Below, piece by piece: positions 49,716-61,505 of a stretch of 64,000 bases of DNA. The stretch's first letter is position 1. Each line of letters opens with the position of its first letter. The DNA lies in contig VWZF01004788.1 of assembly GCA_013396755.1 (NCBI GenBank), forward strand, positions 434,001-498,000. The letters are read 5' to 3'. A program made the position numbers and the translations under genes. This stretch comes from Sclerurus mexicanus. Its lineage: Eukaryota > Chordata > Aves > Passeriformes > Furnariidae. A model generated the notes under the pieces. That model had not been told where the DNA came from. It saw nothing but the letters and a program-made list of their open reading frames with translations, and did no database searches.

Positions 49716-52191
49716 AATAAGAGGTTGACCAATGCTGTTTACATTCCTAATATAAACTTGGCATTCCAACTATTATGATGAGTATAATGGTCATAACATA
49801 TTGTATTATTTTTGAAATATGTCAGTAATACATGCATATTGAATAATGCTCTTTAAAGTTATTGCATTTCAAATATTATTTGAGCAAGGCCAGTTAGATT
49901 AATTGCCAATTCTGTTGAGACTTTAGTAGGATTTAGATTTTCTTTAACTCCATGTTATGGCTGGATAAACAATTAATCAATAGATGGTATGTGAGTCAGG
50001 CAATTTTCCTTTTGACAGATCTACTGTAAAGGAAAAAACATAGTTGCAATGAATTTCAGTTGTCCATGAGAATAAGATCACTTCAAATTTTTTTCTACTG
50101 TCTTGCTTCAGATGATAGAAATATCCAACTGGCTAGACTTATTTTCCTAAACTGCTAATCTATAAGACATTATGAATCTTTCAGCCAGAAGCCTATTTGC
50201 CTATTCTCAGTACTCTACAGAAAGTATTTTCATGGGTTTTGTTTGTGTTTTCTTTATGCTTTGCATGTGATGTTGTAGGTCAGCTGAACTGGATTGTTAT
50301 TGAGCCCATATTCAGTTTGTGTCTGCACTGCATTTTTAAGTTGTCACCTCTTCAAGGACATGCAGTAGAAATGAATACCTCTTGTATTTGCCAAATGCAG
50401 AAAGAAGACCTGCTGATAGCAGAGGCTCTGCTTCTGCTGGTACTTTTTTGATGGCATAGAAACCAGTCCTTGACACATATTACAAAGACTACAGTCAGTT
50501 TATTACCAAAGAAAAATGGGGGGGAAAAAAAAGGCAGTATACCAGCCTGTAGTTATGCACGAAAATAAACGGAAAGATCTTTTCATCTTTGTTTTTTCAG
50601 AGCAACTTCTCTGACTTCCTATGTTGGGTGAAAATATTTTGTGGGGAGAAAAATATAGGAACAAAGTTTTGTCTTATGTACTTTATTAGTGACATATATG
50701 TGCTTTATGTATTTGAACATAGAAATTATGTGAGTTGCGTACTTTTTAAGACATGCTAATAGCAGAAAAGGGAAACTGCCAACAAAAGAGATTCTGGAGT
50801 AAGGAGCCCTGTGGCCATGTTCTTTGATGCTCTGAGCTGCTTCTGTCTGCTGATTTTCAAGCCTAGATTTTCAAGTGCCATTTAACGTGGGGTGTATTAA
50901 CATCTAATTGACTGAATGAATAGGCAACTCAGTTTTGTCCCAAAGATGGGTAACGGGAAGGGATGGGAATGAGGAAAGACTGATGCCTCCTGAGCTCAGT
51001 CTATGTTACACTACTCAAATGAGATTAGTAGGGTTATTGTCATTTGCCTTTCTCTTGAGTAGCTACTTAAAAAAGCCACAGGAGCTCTGATCATAAGTCC
51101 TCTGACTAGCCCGGACCCCCTTGGCCAAACCATGGTGTACCTGCTCTGCTGGGGCTGCTGTGGAAGCAGGACAGAGCAAAGGAAATGAATTATTTACTTC
51201 TCACAAGCTCTTCTTCATCAGGTTTTTTAGGGGAGGATCTTGTTCTTACTCACGTGGATCAAGTTTGCATCAAGGATAGCACTGAGCAAGTACTCAACAA
51301 GTGCTGGTAGTCAGCAGTAACCAAGAGAGAACGAAATGATAAGTAGATGAAACCAAAATGTCATATCGTTTAGCAGAAACCTTCTGACATGACTAATCCA
51401 GGAAATTCATGGGACAAGTTTCAATAAATATCATCTGATAACTGATATTCTATCAGGTGATCCTAACCATTAACAGGAGCTTGTTTAAAGAAACAAGGAA
51501 ATATTCCAGTAGGCTGAGGAAGGTGTCATATAATGGACTATAATTGGTGTGAGATTTTTATTTGTTAAAGGCAAAGCTCTGCCCCCGCTGGTGGCTCTGG
51601 AGTAGCTTGGTACGTGCTCCGTGGGGGAAGATGCTGCTTGAGCCCTCTGACAGTACGTTGTTGAACATTCCGCTCCATTTCTGCAATGCTAAAAATAGTT
51701 GTCCTCCTTTTAAAACACCGGGCTATTAGATTATTCCAAGGGTCTGGCATACTTAAACTAATGGAAGGCACATATCCATAAATTATCAAAACAGTAAGTA
51801 GTGTTTGACCGTGCTGATTTTACTTCTATTAAGACAAGTTTCCTTGTTAGTAACCGTGCAGTACCAAGCCTGTTCTGTAAATCAAGCTCCTGGCAGTGCC
51901 CCAGTAAATTTAAAAATAAAAGAAAAAATGTTTGGTTTTCATATTGAGAATAGAGAAGCATCTGACTGCTTCTTGGTGGCTGTGTTCTTTTTAATTTTGA
52001 AGAGTCATGTCTGAAAAATGCTTAAAGTATTTTACAATAATTGTTTCTCTTTCCCAGCCTTGAAAAGTGTTTCATGAAGTTCCAGCATGTTTGCCATCAT
52101 AAATCTTGTTAATGCTTAAAATAGTCCAAATAACAAAACACATTTCAAGTGATTGATACAAGTTTCTTTCAACTCTTGTTTTTGTTTCCTT

Positions 52192-52225
52192 GGGTTGTTT
52201 TGGGGTTTTTTGGGGGGGGCGGGGG
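52192..52225 (+). repeat. G-rich run with G-quadruplex potential
   Basis: Four G runs of 3, 4, 8 and 5 are separated by short T-rich or single-base spacers on the coding strand of the intron. This meets the usual textual pattern for an intramolecular quadruplex in DNA or pre-mRNA. Confidence 0.65.
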
Positions 52226-52343
52226 AATTTTGTGATTAGATAATGTGATTCCTCGTTCATTTTTGGCATGATATTGTTTGCCAATATAAGGAACCAAAGC
52301 TCCTGATAAAGTTCACATAGTTGTATGTTAAGATAGCCTCTCC

Positions 52344-52388
52344 TTTTTTTTTTTTTTTTTTAACTTTTTAATATGAAAATCTTTTATT
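52344..52388 (-). pseudogene. Poly(A)-tail signature of a possible minus-strand retrocopy (3' end only)
   Basis: Read on the minus strand, an AATAAA signal (52383-52388) is followed after 21 bases by a run of 18 A (52344-52361). That is the spacing of a natural cleavage and polyadenylation site with its tail, so the sequence above it (52390 upward) may be a reverse-transcribed 3' UTR. I could not identify a parent gene, an ORF or a target-site duplication. A chance pairing of a signal with a simple A run remains quite possible. A second A15 run on the + strand lies at 52796-52810. Confidence 0.35.
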
Positions 52389-54691
52389 TGGGCAAGGGGG
52401 GAATAGCTAAATGTCAAACTCAAGGTATAAAAATTAATGTAAATGCATTCTAAGAGGATTGTTAAGTACACAGATACAAAGCATCTTACTCTACCTTCAA
52501 AACCTTTAAGCATAAACTGAGTTTCTAATTTTATAGGGTGTTGCAGTGTAATTACAATCTGCAAAATCAATGAATGATAAATATATTAAGGAACATGATT
52601 ATAAATACACTGCACATTTCCAAAACAGTTAAAGAAACCACAGCATCAATCATTTTAGATATAATAAGAATCAATATTGATGGTATTAATGTAGGAGGGT
52701 ATTTTTGCATTGTTGTGTTGAGGGGATAATTTCTAGAACACTGATTAAACAATGCAAGACCAAACACCTATGGCTTGTCTCCCCCCAAAAGAAAGAAAAA
52801 AAAAAAAAAAGAAGACGACAAAACCCTGTGAATGTGGTTTGTTGTTTTCTAGTTTGCAGTGATCCAGTGTAGCAGAGAATGTGAAATATTATTATCTGGT
52901 AACAGACCATGAAGACTTGTTCACAATCTGTGCTGTAAATCTGGAGAAAATGAAGGGCTAAGTATTACTTTTAATGATTTATTAGAATTTTTCTCCATCA
53001 CGCTAGCATGTATTGTTGTGGAGGGAAGCTGGAAGGAAGATGTTGAAAATTGTGCAATGAGTGGAGTTAGAAAAATGCCATTTTAACAACCTATTTTAAG
53101 CTGTATTTTAATTTTTGTCTGTCATGAGGGCTTTGTATTTATTTGCTTGATTATTTATATAATTTTGATGAATAATTTTTCTTTTATTGGCTCCTTCTGT
53201 TTTTAGGAGGGACTGGAGTATTTCCTTTGTCTCTGTTCTTTTTGAGTCTGAGAGGCATTTGTCTCCTTCTTGGCTTGAAATCAAACAAGTGAACTTTCAA
53301 AATTTTCTTTTGTTGCTGAGTTCTGGCTTGGACAGAAAACTCAGTTGGGTGGTGTGCAGGTTACTAGGGCAAATTTCTGTCAAGGACATAAGATCCATGA
53401 ATGGAATGGAGAAACCATTTAATTTTAGATTCTTTTACTAAGTCTTCTTAACTCCCATTCAAATTCATATGAGCACAGATGAATTCTAACAGAATTTAGC
53501 TCAGTAACTGTAGTTTTATTATGACAAAAATTAATCCATGGTGGCATATTTCATGAGTCTTTAAATGGAAGGTGGGTCTTAGATTTGAGAGACAGAACTG
53601 GCCTGTAATTGTTTAACATGCTTTGCTAGGAAGGAATAGAAAAGGAAACTGCTGCAATATTTTATATTTTAATTCCAGCTAGGATAATACTAGGTTTTTA
53701 ACTATACCTTTTCCTTGGAAAGCCATGTATTAAATGCAGAATTGAATTATCTGTAGCTCTCAGCTCAGAGCTATTGATTTATTTTTTCTTTTGTTCAAAT
53801 ATTCCTTATTTAAATATTGAAGATGAAGTTTACTATGTTACTCAGCTTGAATAGTTAACTTTTAGAAACATTTTTTCCTTAACAAGGTGATTACTTTTGC
53901 TTATACTCAATTTCTGAGCATGAACTTTTAAGAATCTGCCTGAATCGAATTTACAAACTCAAATTAGATATTTGATTTTTATGGACAGTGAAAGGTTAAA
54001 GTCCTTTGGGAGCCAGGGGCTCTTTTAAAACATGGAGTAGAGGACACAGTCATTTAGCAGCATATACAGCACCTTCACTTAGTAAGTAGAACAAACCTGC
54101 ACGATTGCAGAGGGTCACCATTTGCATTTCGTCCTTGTGAGTACGCTGGGCAGTCCTCTAGAGATTGGGGAAAGATCTGAAACACCCCTTTTAGCAGAGT
54201 TGGAAGCCAGCAGTCAGCTTTGTACATGCAGCTCCTTGTGGGATCCAGCTGTGGATCCGTGTGCTCTCAAGGATCTGATAGGTATTAGGGAGAGAGTGGA
54301 AGCTGTGGTACACTTGTTGGGATTTTAGGTACTTGGGTAATATGCAAGCGTCTTCTGTACTAAGTTCTTTTCTGAATCTAAAATAAAACTTAAGAAAGCT
54401 TTTTATGTGATCCAAATTCTCTAATTTTTTTGTTGTTGTCCAGTTGTCTGAAGCAGTCTACAGCTATATCTGCTGCAGAATTAGATAATATGTAATTTTA
54501 ATGGGCTAATATTTTGAAGGTGAAAAGTATCTTAGTGAAATACAAGTTAACAGACATAAATAACCCTAGAAATCAATTCAGCTGTTGTGTAGAAAAGGAA
54601 TGAGAAGCAATGCATGTCCAGATGCCTTTTCCTCTTAATTTAGCTCAGTCATGAGTTCTGTAAAATGATGGCTGTGTACGTTTTGTTTCAG

Positions 54692-54745
54692 GGGGAAGCT
54701 GGCTTAGTAGGTGCTCCTGGCATACCTGGTCTTACTGGTTCCAAG
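54692..54745 (+). CDS. COL19A1: COL19A1 coding exon: Gly-X-Y collagenous exon (54 bp)
   Basis: A 54-base exon with 18 codons in six perfect triplets: GEAGLVGAPGIPGLTGSK. The acceptor is TTGTTTCAG and the donor AAG|GTAAAA. Phase 0 on both sides. The GAPGIPG core resembles the mammalian COL19A1 stretch GAPGFPG as I recall it, so this is the more likely ortholog of the second mammalian collagenous exon, with one extra triplet. Confidence 0.93.
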
Positions 54746-56284
54746 GTAAAAGAAAAAACAAACACCCAAACAAGCAAACTAAAGTTTAATTCTATCCATT
54801 TACAATATCAGCATCGTTTTTTTGCCAGCTGTCCAATATCTACATAAATTGTGCTTGAATTTCATATCAAGTTTCTGAGTTATATAATGTCACAGAGGAA
54901 CTTCACTATTGGCTTCTCTTTCAAAAGAGAAAGGGCATGTGGTGCTGTGTTACAAACCTGCCTAGCAGTATTATTTTACATGAAGAGCAGTCACCTAAGT
55001 CTCCAAACCATACAGGTCTTTCCATGCACAGTTTTGCAGATTAAAAAATGTGAAATTTGAGAGTTTTGGAATCTCAGCAACATGAGATGAGGGACAGCAC
55101 TGATGGTTCCAGTCTTCCATTTTAATCTTTTTGCTCCTTTCCAGAGGTGGATTACTGTAGGAAGTCCAGAACTTGCAAAAAGAGGCATCTGTAATTATAG
55201 ACCTTGCTGATAATATTTGTTAAAGTTGCCTCTTTTCATGGTCAGATTTTGTTTTCTGTTGATTGCAGCTGTTTTTATCAGCAAGTATTTGGAATGAAAT
55301 CTGTCCAGCTAATTCCTTGTAGAAAATTACAGGGTTTGTTGCTGCTTCAACAAATTAAGAGACCACAAAAGAAACCCTCTTATTTTGTTATTATTAAAAT
55401 TTCAAGAAAGTGTTCTGCTGCATGACCTTGATGCAATTTTTGTATGTTTAGGGCATACACGTCATATAATATAGCACAAGGGGAATGAAGGAATTTATTT
55501 TCTGCAGGTGAGGTAGCCAGCATTTTGTTCCGCAACGAGCTTACCACAGTCCATCAATCTGTGCATTCAAAGCCAGGATCTCATTGACTTGTACTGCAGG
55601 CATATTGAAAACACTGAAAATCAGATCAGCAATCCTGCAGTGAGTATCCAGACAAGCAATGAGGGATTGTTCATAAAAAAAAAACCTGTGTGAAATGTTT
55701 TGACTAACTTAATGAAAATTTTGCCACAGAAAGGAGAATATAAGTTAAATTGCTAGTGGCTAATATGATATTGCTTATGCTGTCAAGTGGAAATTACCTG
55801 AACTTCTTTATCTAAGCTTTGTTGACTGTATTTCTTATTTTCTCTAATTAGGACTTTTTTTTTTCTAAATTCAAATGAGTTCAAAGAAATCTGGACTGTA
55901 TTTCTGAAACATAAGGAATTAGTTAATCACTGACGTTGGTATAGGCAGAGGACTGACTGGTTGAGCAGCATTGCTGAAGACGACATGGAAGCAGACATGA
56001 GACTGAATTATGAACTAACAGTCTTCCCTTACTCGAATAAATTAAACCACAAAAAGACCTATGATAGTAAAACTGCAGCTAGCAGATCAGGGAGGACATT
56101 TTTGCTTCTTGCTTGGTGGTGCTTCATCTGGTATGCTGTGTCAGGGTTGGGGGTTCCTCCACCCTCACTTCCACAAGAGATGTGGAGAAACCAGAGAGGA
56201 ACCAACAGGGAATTAGTCTGTGTTCACGGGCCTAGAAAACAAGACCTTCGAGGAGAGTTTCAGGGAGCAAAAATTGTTGAGTCT

Positions 56285-57965
56285 GGCAAAGAGGAAGCCA
56301 AGGAGTGATTGAAACTGTCCTACAAACCTTATGAGCCCAGCTGGTTAATCTTCAAGGACGGCTTCCTAAAACCCCAAGAACAGTTCATGCTGTTATGCAG
56401 AGAGTTGAGTGAGTATGGCAGAAGGCCAGCATGGATGAACAAGATGCTTCTGACTGACCTCAGACACAAAAAGAAAGTAAACAGTGGAAGCAGGGGTGAG
56501 CTACTCAGTTGGAACATAGAAACACTGCCAGAGCATGTGGTGATGGAGTTTGGAAACCAGAAACTCATCTGGAATTAGAACTATTGAGAGAGTTTAAGGG
56601 CAGCATGAAAGGCTTCTGTTAAGGGCTTCCATAGCGAAAACAAGGGTGAAGAAAATGCTGCTTAATGGAGTGAGGGACGTGGAAAAGGCTGAGAGTACCC
56701 AATTTTTTTTTTTACCTTGTTTTTTTCCCTAATAAAGCTTGCCCTCTGGCCTCCCAGATTATTTTAGCCTCCTAGCAGAGAGTGTGATAACAAACCATTG
56801 CCTGCTGAAGTCAAAGGGAGTGTTAAGGAGCACTTAAACTACTTGGACATTTTCATGATTACCAACCAGTATGCACCCAGGAGTGCTGGGGGAGATGGCT
56901 GATGTCACTAAAGGGCTGGCCTCTGTCATTATCAAAAAAATAATGGTGGCTAGGGGAGGTCACTGATGACTGGAAACAAGCAAATGTCATGTTTATCTTC
57001 AAGAAGGATCCAGTGAACTGCAGGCCAGTCACCCTCACCTCTGTCGCTGGAAAAATCCTGGAAGGCATTTCTAAACACATGAAGAGCTAGAAGGTGACAG
57101 TGTGTATTTACCAAGGACAAATCATGCTGACCAACCTGATTGCCTACTTTCATAAAATGACTGTCAGTATGGATTAGGGGAGAGCAGTGATGTTGTATAC
57201 CTTGATTTCAGCCGGGCTTCTGGCACAATCTCCAAGCATATAATTATACTAGAGTCTGTGAGGTTCTGACTGTATAAATGGACAACAGGGTGGGTGGAAG
57301 ACTGGTTGGGTTGTTGTCGTCAAAGGTGGAATAACTGCTGTGCAGTCTGACTGCAACATAGTAACTAATGTCATACCTCCTGGGGCAGTACTGGGTACAA
57401 TATTATTTAATGTCTTTATTAAAAACCTGCATGATTCTCAGCAAGTTCATGGATGTTATCAAATGTGAGGAATTAGTCAGTGCACTGGAAGGTAAGGCAA
57501 GAATGATATTCACTGTGGCCTCAACATGCTGGAGAAATGAGTAATGTAGAACTCAAGAAGTTATGCAAAGGTAAACACGAGGTCCTGCCTCTGAGGAGGA
57601 ATAGCCTCGTGCAATAGTACAGGTTAGGTGCCAAATTTCTAGAAAGCAGCTCTACAGAAAAGGGGTTGGAAGTGTACTGCTGGATGTTGTTGTTTTGGAT
57701 AAGGCCAAAGGCATCTTGGGCTGCCTTAGCAAGTGCATGGCCAGTAGATCAGGAGGAGTACTTGGTGCTTGTGAGATGACATCTGGAGCTCTGTGTCCAG
57801 TTTGGAGCTCCCCAGCAGTAGTTCACTGGGGTGAGTCCAGTGGAGGCCCACCAAGATGGCCAGGGGCTTGGAGCCCATGATGTACGAGGGGAGGCTGAGA
57901 GAGCTGGGCTTGTTCAGCCTGTAGATGAGACGATTTAGAGAGTGGGAGGGTGAGGCACGGTGTGC
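56285..57965 (+). mobile_element. CR1 LINE ORF2 remnant (pre-RT linker and reverse transcriptase), many stops and frameshifts
   Basis: About 1.7 kb in sense orientation is readable in pieces as a CR1 ORF2. The stretch 56309-56480 gives PSWLIFKDGFLKPQEQF then RRPAWMNKMLL and LRHKKKV, the segment before the RT. From about 56990 there are CR1 RT blocks: FKKD-like, the CR1 'PVTLTSVAGKILEGI' region, QIMLTNL, VVYLDFS (about 57190), WVEDWLG, 'tcctggggcagtactgggta' (GxVLG-like), then KAKGILGCL...ASRSGGVL (about 57700) and 'gtttggagctccccagcag'. Frameshifts and stops occur throughout, so it is inactive. A T-rich insertion at about 56700 interrupts it. It is longer than the usual truncated avian copy. 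Boundaries are approximate. Confidence 0.85.
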
Positions 57966-58248
57966 AGACTCATTGCTGTCTGTAAGTACTAAGAAAGTGT
58001 GGAGTAGCAAGAGCCAGACTCTTGTCAGAGGTGTACAATCAAAGAACAAGAGTCAATGAACACAAGCGACAATCAGAGAAACTTTGACTCTATCTGATAA
58101 CATCTATATAATTAATTTGGTATTGAGCAAATACAGGATAGGCAGCCTCACAAATGGGAAAGCTAAGTGAAGAAAACACTTCTAGGAGTTTGTCAAAAGC
58201 TGGTAAGTATCAGCTGTGTTGTATGTCCAACAGTTGGAGAAGAATGGG

Positions 58249-58316
58249 AATCACAGACTACTAGAACAACCCAGGTTGGAAGAGACTTGAAAATAACATC
58301 TGGTCCAAGCTTTCCA
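58249..58316 (-). mobile_element. CR1 LINE 3' end, antisense
   Basis: The + strand reads 'aatcacagactactagaaca', 'acccaggttggaagagactt' and 'aaataacatctggtccaagc', the complement of a CR1 3' terminus. Only ~68 bases are clear. Confidence 0.78.
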
Positions 58317-59760
58317 AAGAATAAGAAACTAGATGAACAGAACAGAAATTGTATACATTTGAAAGTTATTTCAGTAATTAGCCTCTCATTTTTGGATGAG
58401 GACATGTGGAAATTTATTTCACTAGGTACCATTTTGCATTCTTGGTCTCAGGCATGCTTCTAAAATTGACCCCTAAGCTGTTGATTGTACGAGCCACCCC
58501 TGCTGAAAGAAAGAAACAAAAAGCAGCCACTGTAGATTGATGAAAAGTCCAGAATTATTTGATAATCTATACATCTGCACACCTCCGAAGCTTTGAATTT
58601 AATTCCCAGATGTGTAGCACGGGATCCTGTATCAGTTGAAAGGTTTGACAAAATGCCGCTAGAAATTTTGCAAGTTATAGCCAGCTGTTCTAGTTAACTT
58701 CACTTAAACCTCAGACTTCTATTTAAGGAAATCACACTCTCTGAAGAGTAAAAGAATGTTTAGACGTTATTCTCTCTGACTTTTTTGAAAGAAATTTCAA
58801 AAAAGACCGTAAGCTTTTACTTTGGAAATTTTCCGCTCTTTTCAACTACAGACCTGTGAAAATAATGGGTTGTCCTGAGGCGATGAGACTGAATTCTAGA
58901 GAACAGCAAAGACATGAAAACCATCTCCTGCTAGATGATTTCAGGGAGAAAGTTTGGGGGTTTTGTAATTACATAGTTTTTGTACTGCCTGTATATAATT
59001 TTGCTTGTCTGTTTGCTGTATCTTACAAAACATGCAAGCAATACATTAATAAAAACCTAAAGCAGGTGCTATTCTTGTATAATATAGACAGATTGCAGAC
59101 TATTGATGAAGACATAGTAAAGTTGTACATTATGATCGTTTTCTGAGCTAAAAGTTGGAAACTGAAGTGGAACGAGCATTAATAGCAGGTCTTTTTATGG
59201 AAATATCTAAGAGAATTCAATCTGCTGAAATAATCTGATCTTGAATTAATATTTTAAAACTCACACCGTCTCTGGATTTTTTTGGATTTTTTGTTTATTT
59301 TGGTTTTGATTCTTGGGTAGTTGGATATGGTTCTCAAACTGAAAATTAGTTTTCTTAAATTGTATCGCTATATTGATCTGAGTTGGAGGCCTTCACAGCT
59401 GACTAGTCATATTTTAAAATTAAAATGAAGGTATTAATAGGAATAAATGTATTAAACTTGGTTCTCCAGAAGAATAGAAGGACTGTAATGAGCAGATTTA
59501 GAATCAATAAATAGTTCAGAATTTTTAAAGCTGACAAGATATCTTAGGCTGAATGGAAAACTCAATGGAAAATTATGAAAAGCCATGTCTTTTTTTTGTA
59601 GAGGTTTCACACCTTTTTCAATGAGAAACAATCATCATCCAAATGATTTCTTTTGTTTTTATCTTGTAATAAATGTTCAGTACAATAAAGTTATTTTAAA
59701 GAATACAGTTATTTCAACGATGTTTGTTTGAGATTTGTGTTTTATACTCTTGTCTTCCAG

Positions 59761-59805
59761 GGTGAACGTGGCCTTGTGGGTAGCAAAGGCGAAGAAGGTG
59801 CAAAG
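59761..59805 (+). CDS. COL19A1: COL19A1 coding exon: Gly-X-Y collagenous exon (45 bp)
   Basis: A 45-base exon with 15 codons in five perfect triplets: GERGLVGSKGEEGAK. The acceptor is TTGTCTTCCAG and the donor AAG|GTAAAT. It corresponds well in length and pattern to the mammalian GEQGFEGSKGETGEK segment. The next exon, expected to begin GE..GEKGD, is not in the window. Confidence 0.94.
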
Positions 59806-61477
59806 GTAAATTATTCTGTCCATGCTATTTACTTTTTCGGTTTGACAGTTTGATTCATGGCCAGCCAAGTAGAGCTTTGTTCTGAAGGTCTTCCTTAACT
59901 CTTTAATTTACAAAATTCTTAATTTTTTGCTATGTAATTGCCTAAGAGCAAGGAGATTTTGTGTGTGTTTGAGTGCCATCAGTGCTTCTTTTAGAATTTT
60001 TTTTTCCCTTAAGAGAAGATTTAATGATGAAGCCCAATAAAACCACAGCCACTGGACTTCAATAGTTTGCTGTTTTCTTATTTTTATGGTAAATACTAGT
60101 AAATCTCTTTTTCTACATTTTCTACAGTATGAAATGTATGATGAGATAACGTATTATAGACATTTATAGTACTTAATGATTGCTTTCTTACATTACAAAT
60201 GCACTTTTATAGCAACTTATTGTGTTGATCATTAATGCTAAATATTTTACATTTTTCCTAAGAACCTGAATTTACTGTAATAGAAAAATACTTTTGTTAC
60301 AGTGTAACTGACTGCCAATTTAAAAATTAATGTCAATTTATATGGTTTTGTGTACCTACACATTAGTCAATATGAGTTTTGTCTCCTGCACACATTTGAC
60401 TTGGAGCAAACTGACTTGACTGCCAAGGCCCAAGCTCAGTGCAGGTCCATTTACCTCTGGCAGTTCAGCCCCATTGCCTGATGTACTCGTGTGTTGTCCT
60501 GAGGACATTCTTAGTCTCCTGACAGCCATAACATGTTTCCAAAACTTCAAAGACAAGCCTTTCCTTGTTCTTCACCAGTGAGTATCAAAAATGGAGCTTG
60601 AAGTAATTTATCCTAATTGCAGATCCTCTGCAATAGTCAGAAATAGTTCAACAGCTTATATATTATAATGGGAGTTAAACTGGCCTTGTGAAAGGCTGTC
60701 TTGGCTGACACAAAGCCAGGATTGGGTGGCTCTAGATGATGCAACCTAATCTTGTGTGACTTCAGACAAGTAGGTCTTCACAGGCCCTCAAAGGCAAGTA
60801 AGTCTGTGTTGAGGGACAAGTGGAAGGAAGAGCCTGTTACTAGCTTGCCTAACAGGAATTAGAGCAACTGTGGTGATAGTTTATGATTGTAACTTCAGAT
60901 TTGAACCATGTTAAAGCCTGGTTACTGTTCTTTCACTAGTTTTGGCTGATTTGGATTAGGCAACCTGAAATAAGGGTCTTTTCTTGGATCATAGATAGTT
61001 TCTCTGTGCTTCAGCCCACTGTCTGAAAAAGGTGCACAAAAGCATTTCTGCTGAATTTATATATCATAAAGATGAAGAATGAGAGATAATGTTGTTCTGA
61101 CAATATTCAGACTGATGAAAATAGAGTCAGCTTCTGAATTTAAAAAAGTGTAGTATATTTGTGATTTAGGCTGCCTTGGACATGGATATATTTGCTCACC
61201 CATGCCTTTTGAGAAGTGTCAGACAGCTCTCCAATGTTCAGACTTTAAGGAAAGATTTAGAATGTTAAGATGTTTTTAGGAGGAAGTGTTCTAGTAGCCA
61301 GAACAGAAGAAGTATCAGAAGTAAAAACCAGCATCCATAGCAACTAACATTTATAATGTGAGGATTCAGCCTCAAAAGAAAAGCACTTGTTAGATTTGAG
61401 TGTTTCTAACTGCACTGACAAATCTTATTTCCTTGGTGGTATCATTATTCATCAGTTCTGATGGGCTTGTGGATTTT

Positions 61478-61505
61478 TTTTCTTTTTCTTTTTTTTTTTT
61501 CCCTC
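61478..61505 (+). repeat. Pyrimidine-rich simple sequence
   Basis: T-rich runs broken by single C, ending CCCTCCC. Intronic simple sequence. Confidence 0.75.

Larger units (their letters stand above)
36551..54691 (+). other. COL19A1: Intron, ~18.1 kb
   Basis: Holds CR1 fragments at 39460-39580, 41819-42030 and 42645-42968. It also has a 15-bp tandem duplication at 37138-37165, an 18-bp duplication at 49680-49715, a G-rich run at 52192-52225 and a minus-strand poly(A)-like tail at 52344-52388. I looked for further Gly-X-Y exons with AG/GT borders and saw none, but short exons are easy to miss by eye. The longest open frame (40178-40663, minus) is not recognisable. Confidence 0.8.
54746..59760 (+). 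other. COL19A1: Intron, 5.0 kb
   Basis: Holds a long decayed CR1 ORF2 at 56285-57965 and an antisense CR1 3' end at 58249-58316. The open frames in 55961-56578 belong partly to the CR1 ORF2 remnant. No host coding sequence is seen besides the flanking exons. Confidence 0.88.
1797..59805 (+). other. COL19A1: COL19A1 gene, 5' half (collagen alpha-1(XIX) chain), span of visible coding exons
   Basis: Ten exons join in frame into the N-terminal ~370 residues of a collagen XIX chain. The order is leader with Cys, thrombospondin-N/laminin-G-like domain, Cys-rich linker, then Gly-X-Y repeats. Exon phases agree throughout: 1 after the first visible exon, 2 after the second, then 0 for the rest. Short stretches match what I know of vertebrate COL19A1, such as GLPEEYS, FRVRRN, KKERW, WQVLNQ, FDRQWHKLGIS, LDCNLI, TCCEIS and VTAHASK. 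The family protein is a secreted, homotrimeric FACIT-like collagen of basement-membrane zones. It is linked in mouse to oesophageal muscle development and to synapse formation by some interneurons. The start codon and signal peptide, and all exons after about the fourth collagenous exon, lie outside the window. COL9A1, COL12A1, COL14A1 and COL21A1 share the domain but not these exact motifs. Confidence 0.95.
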
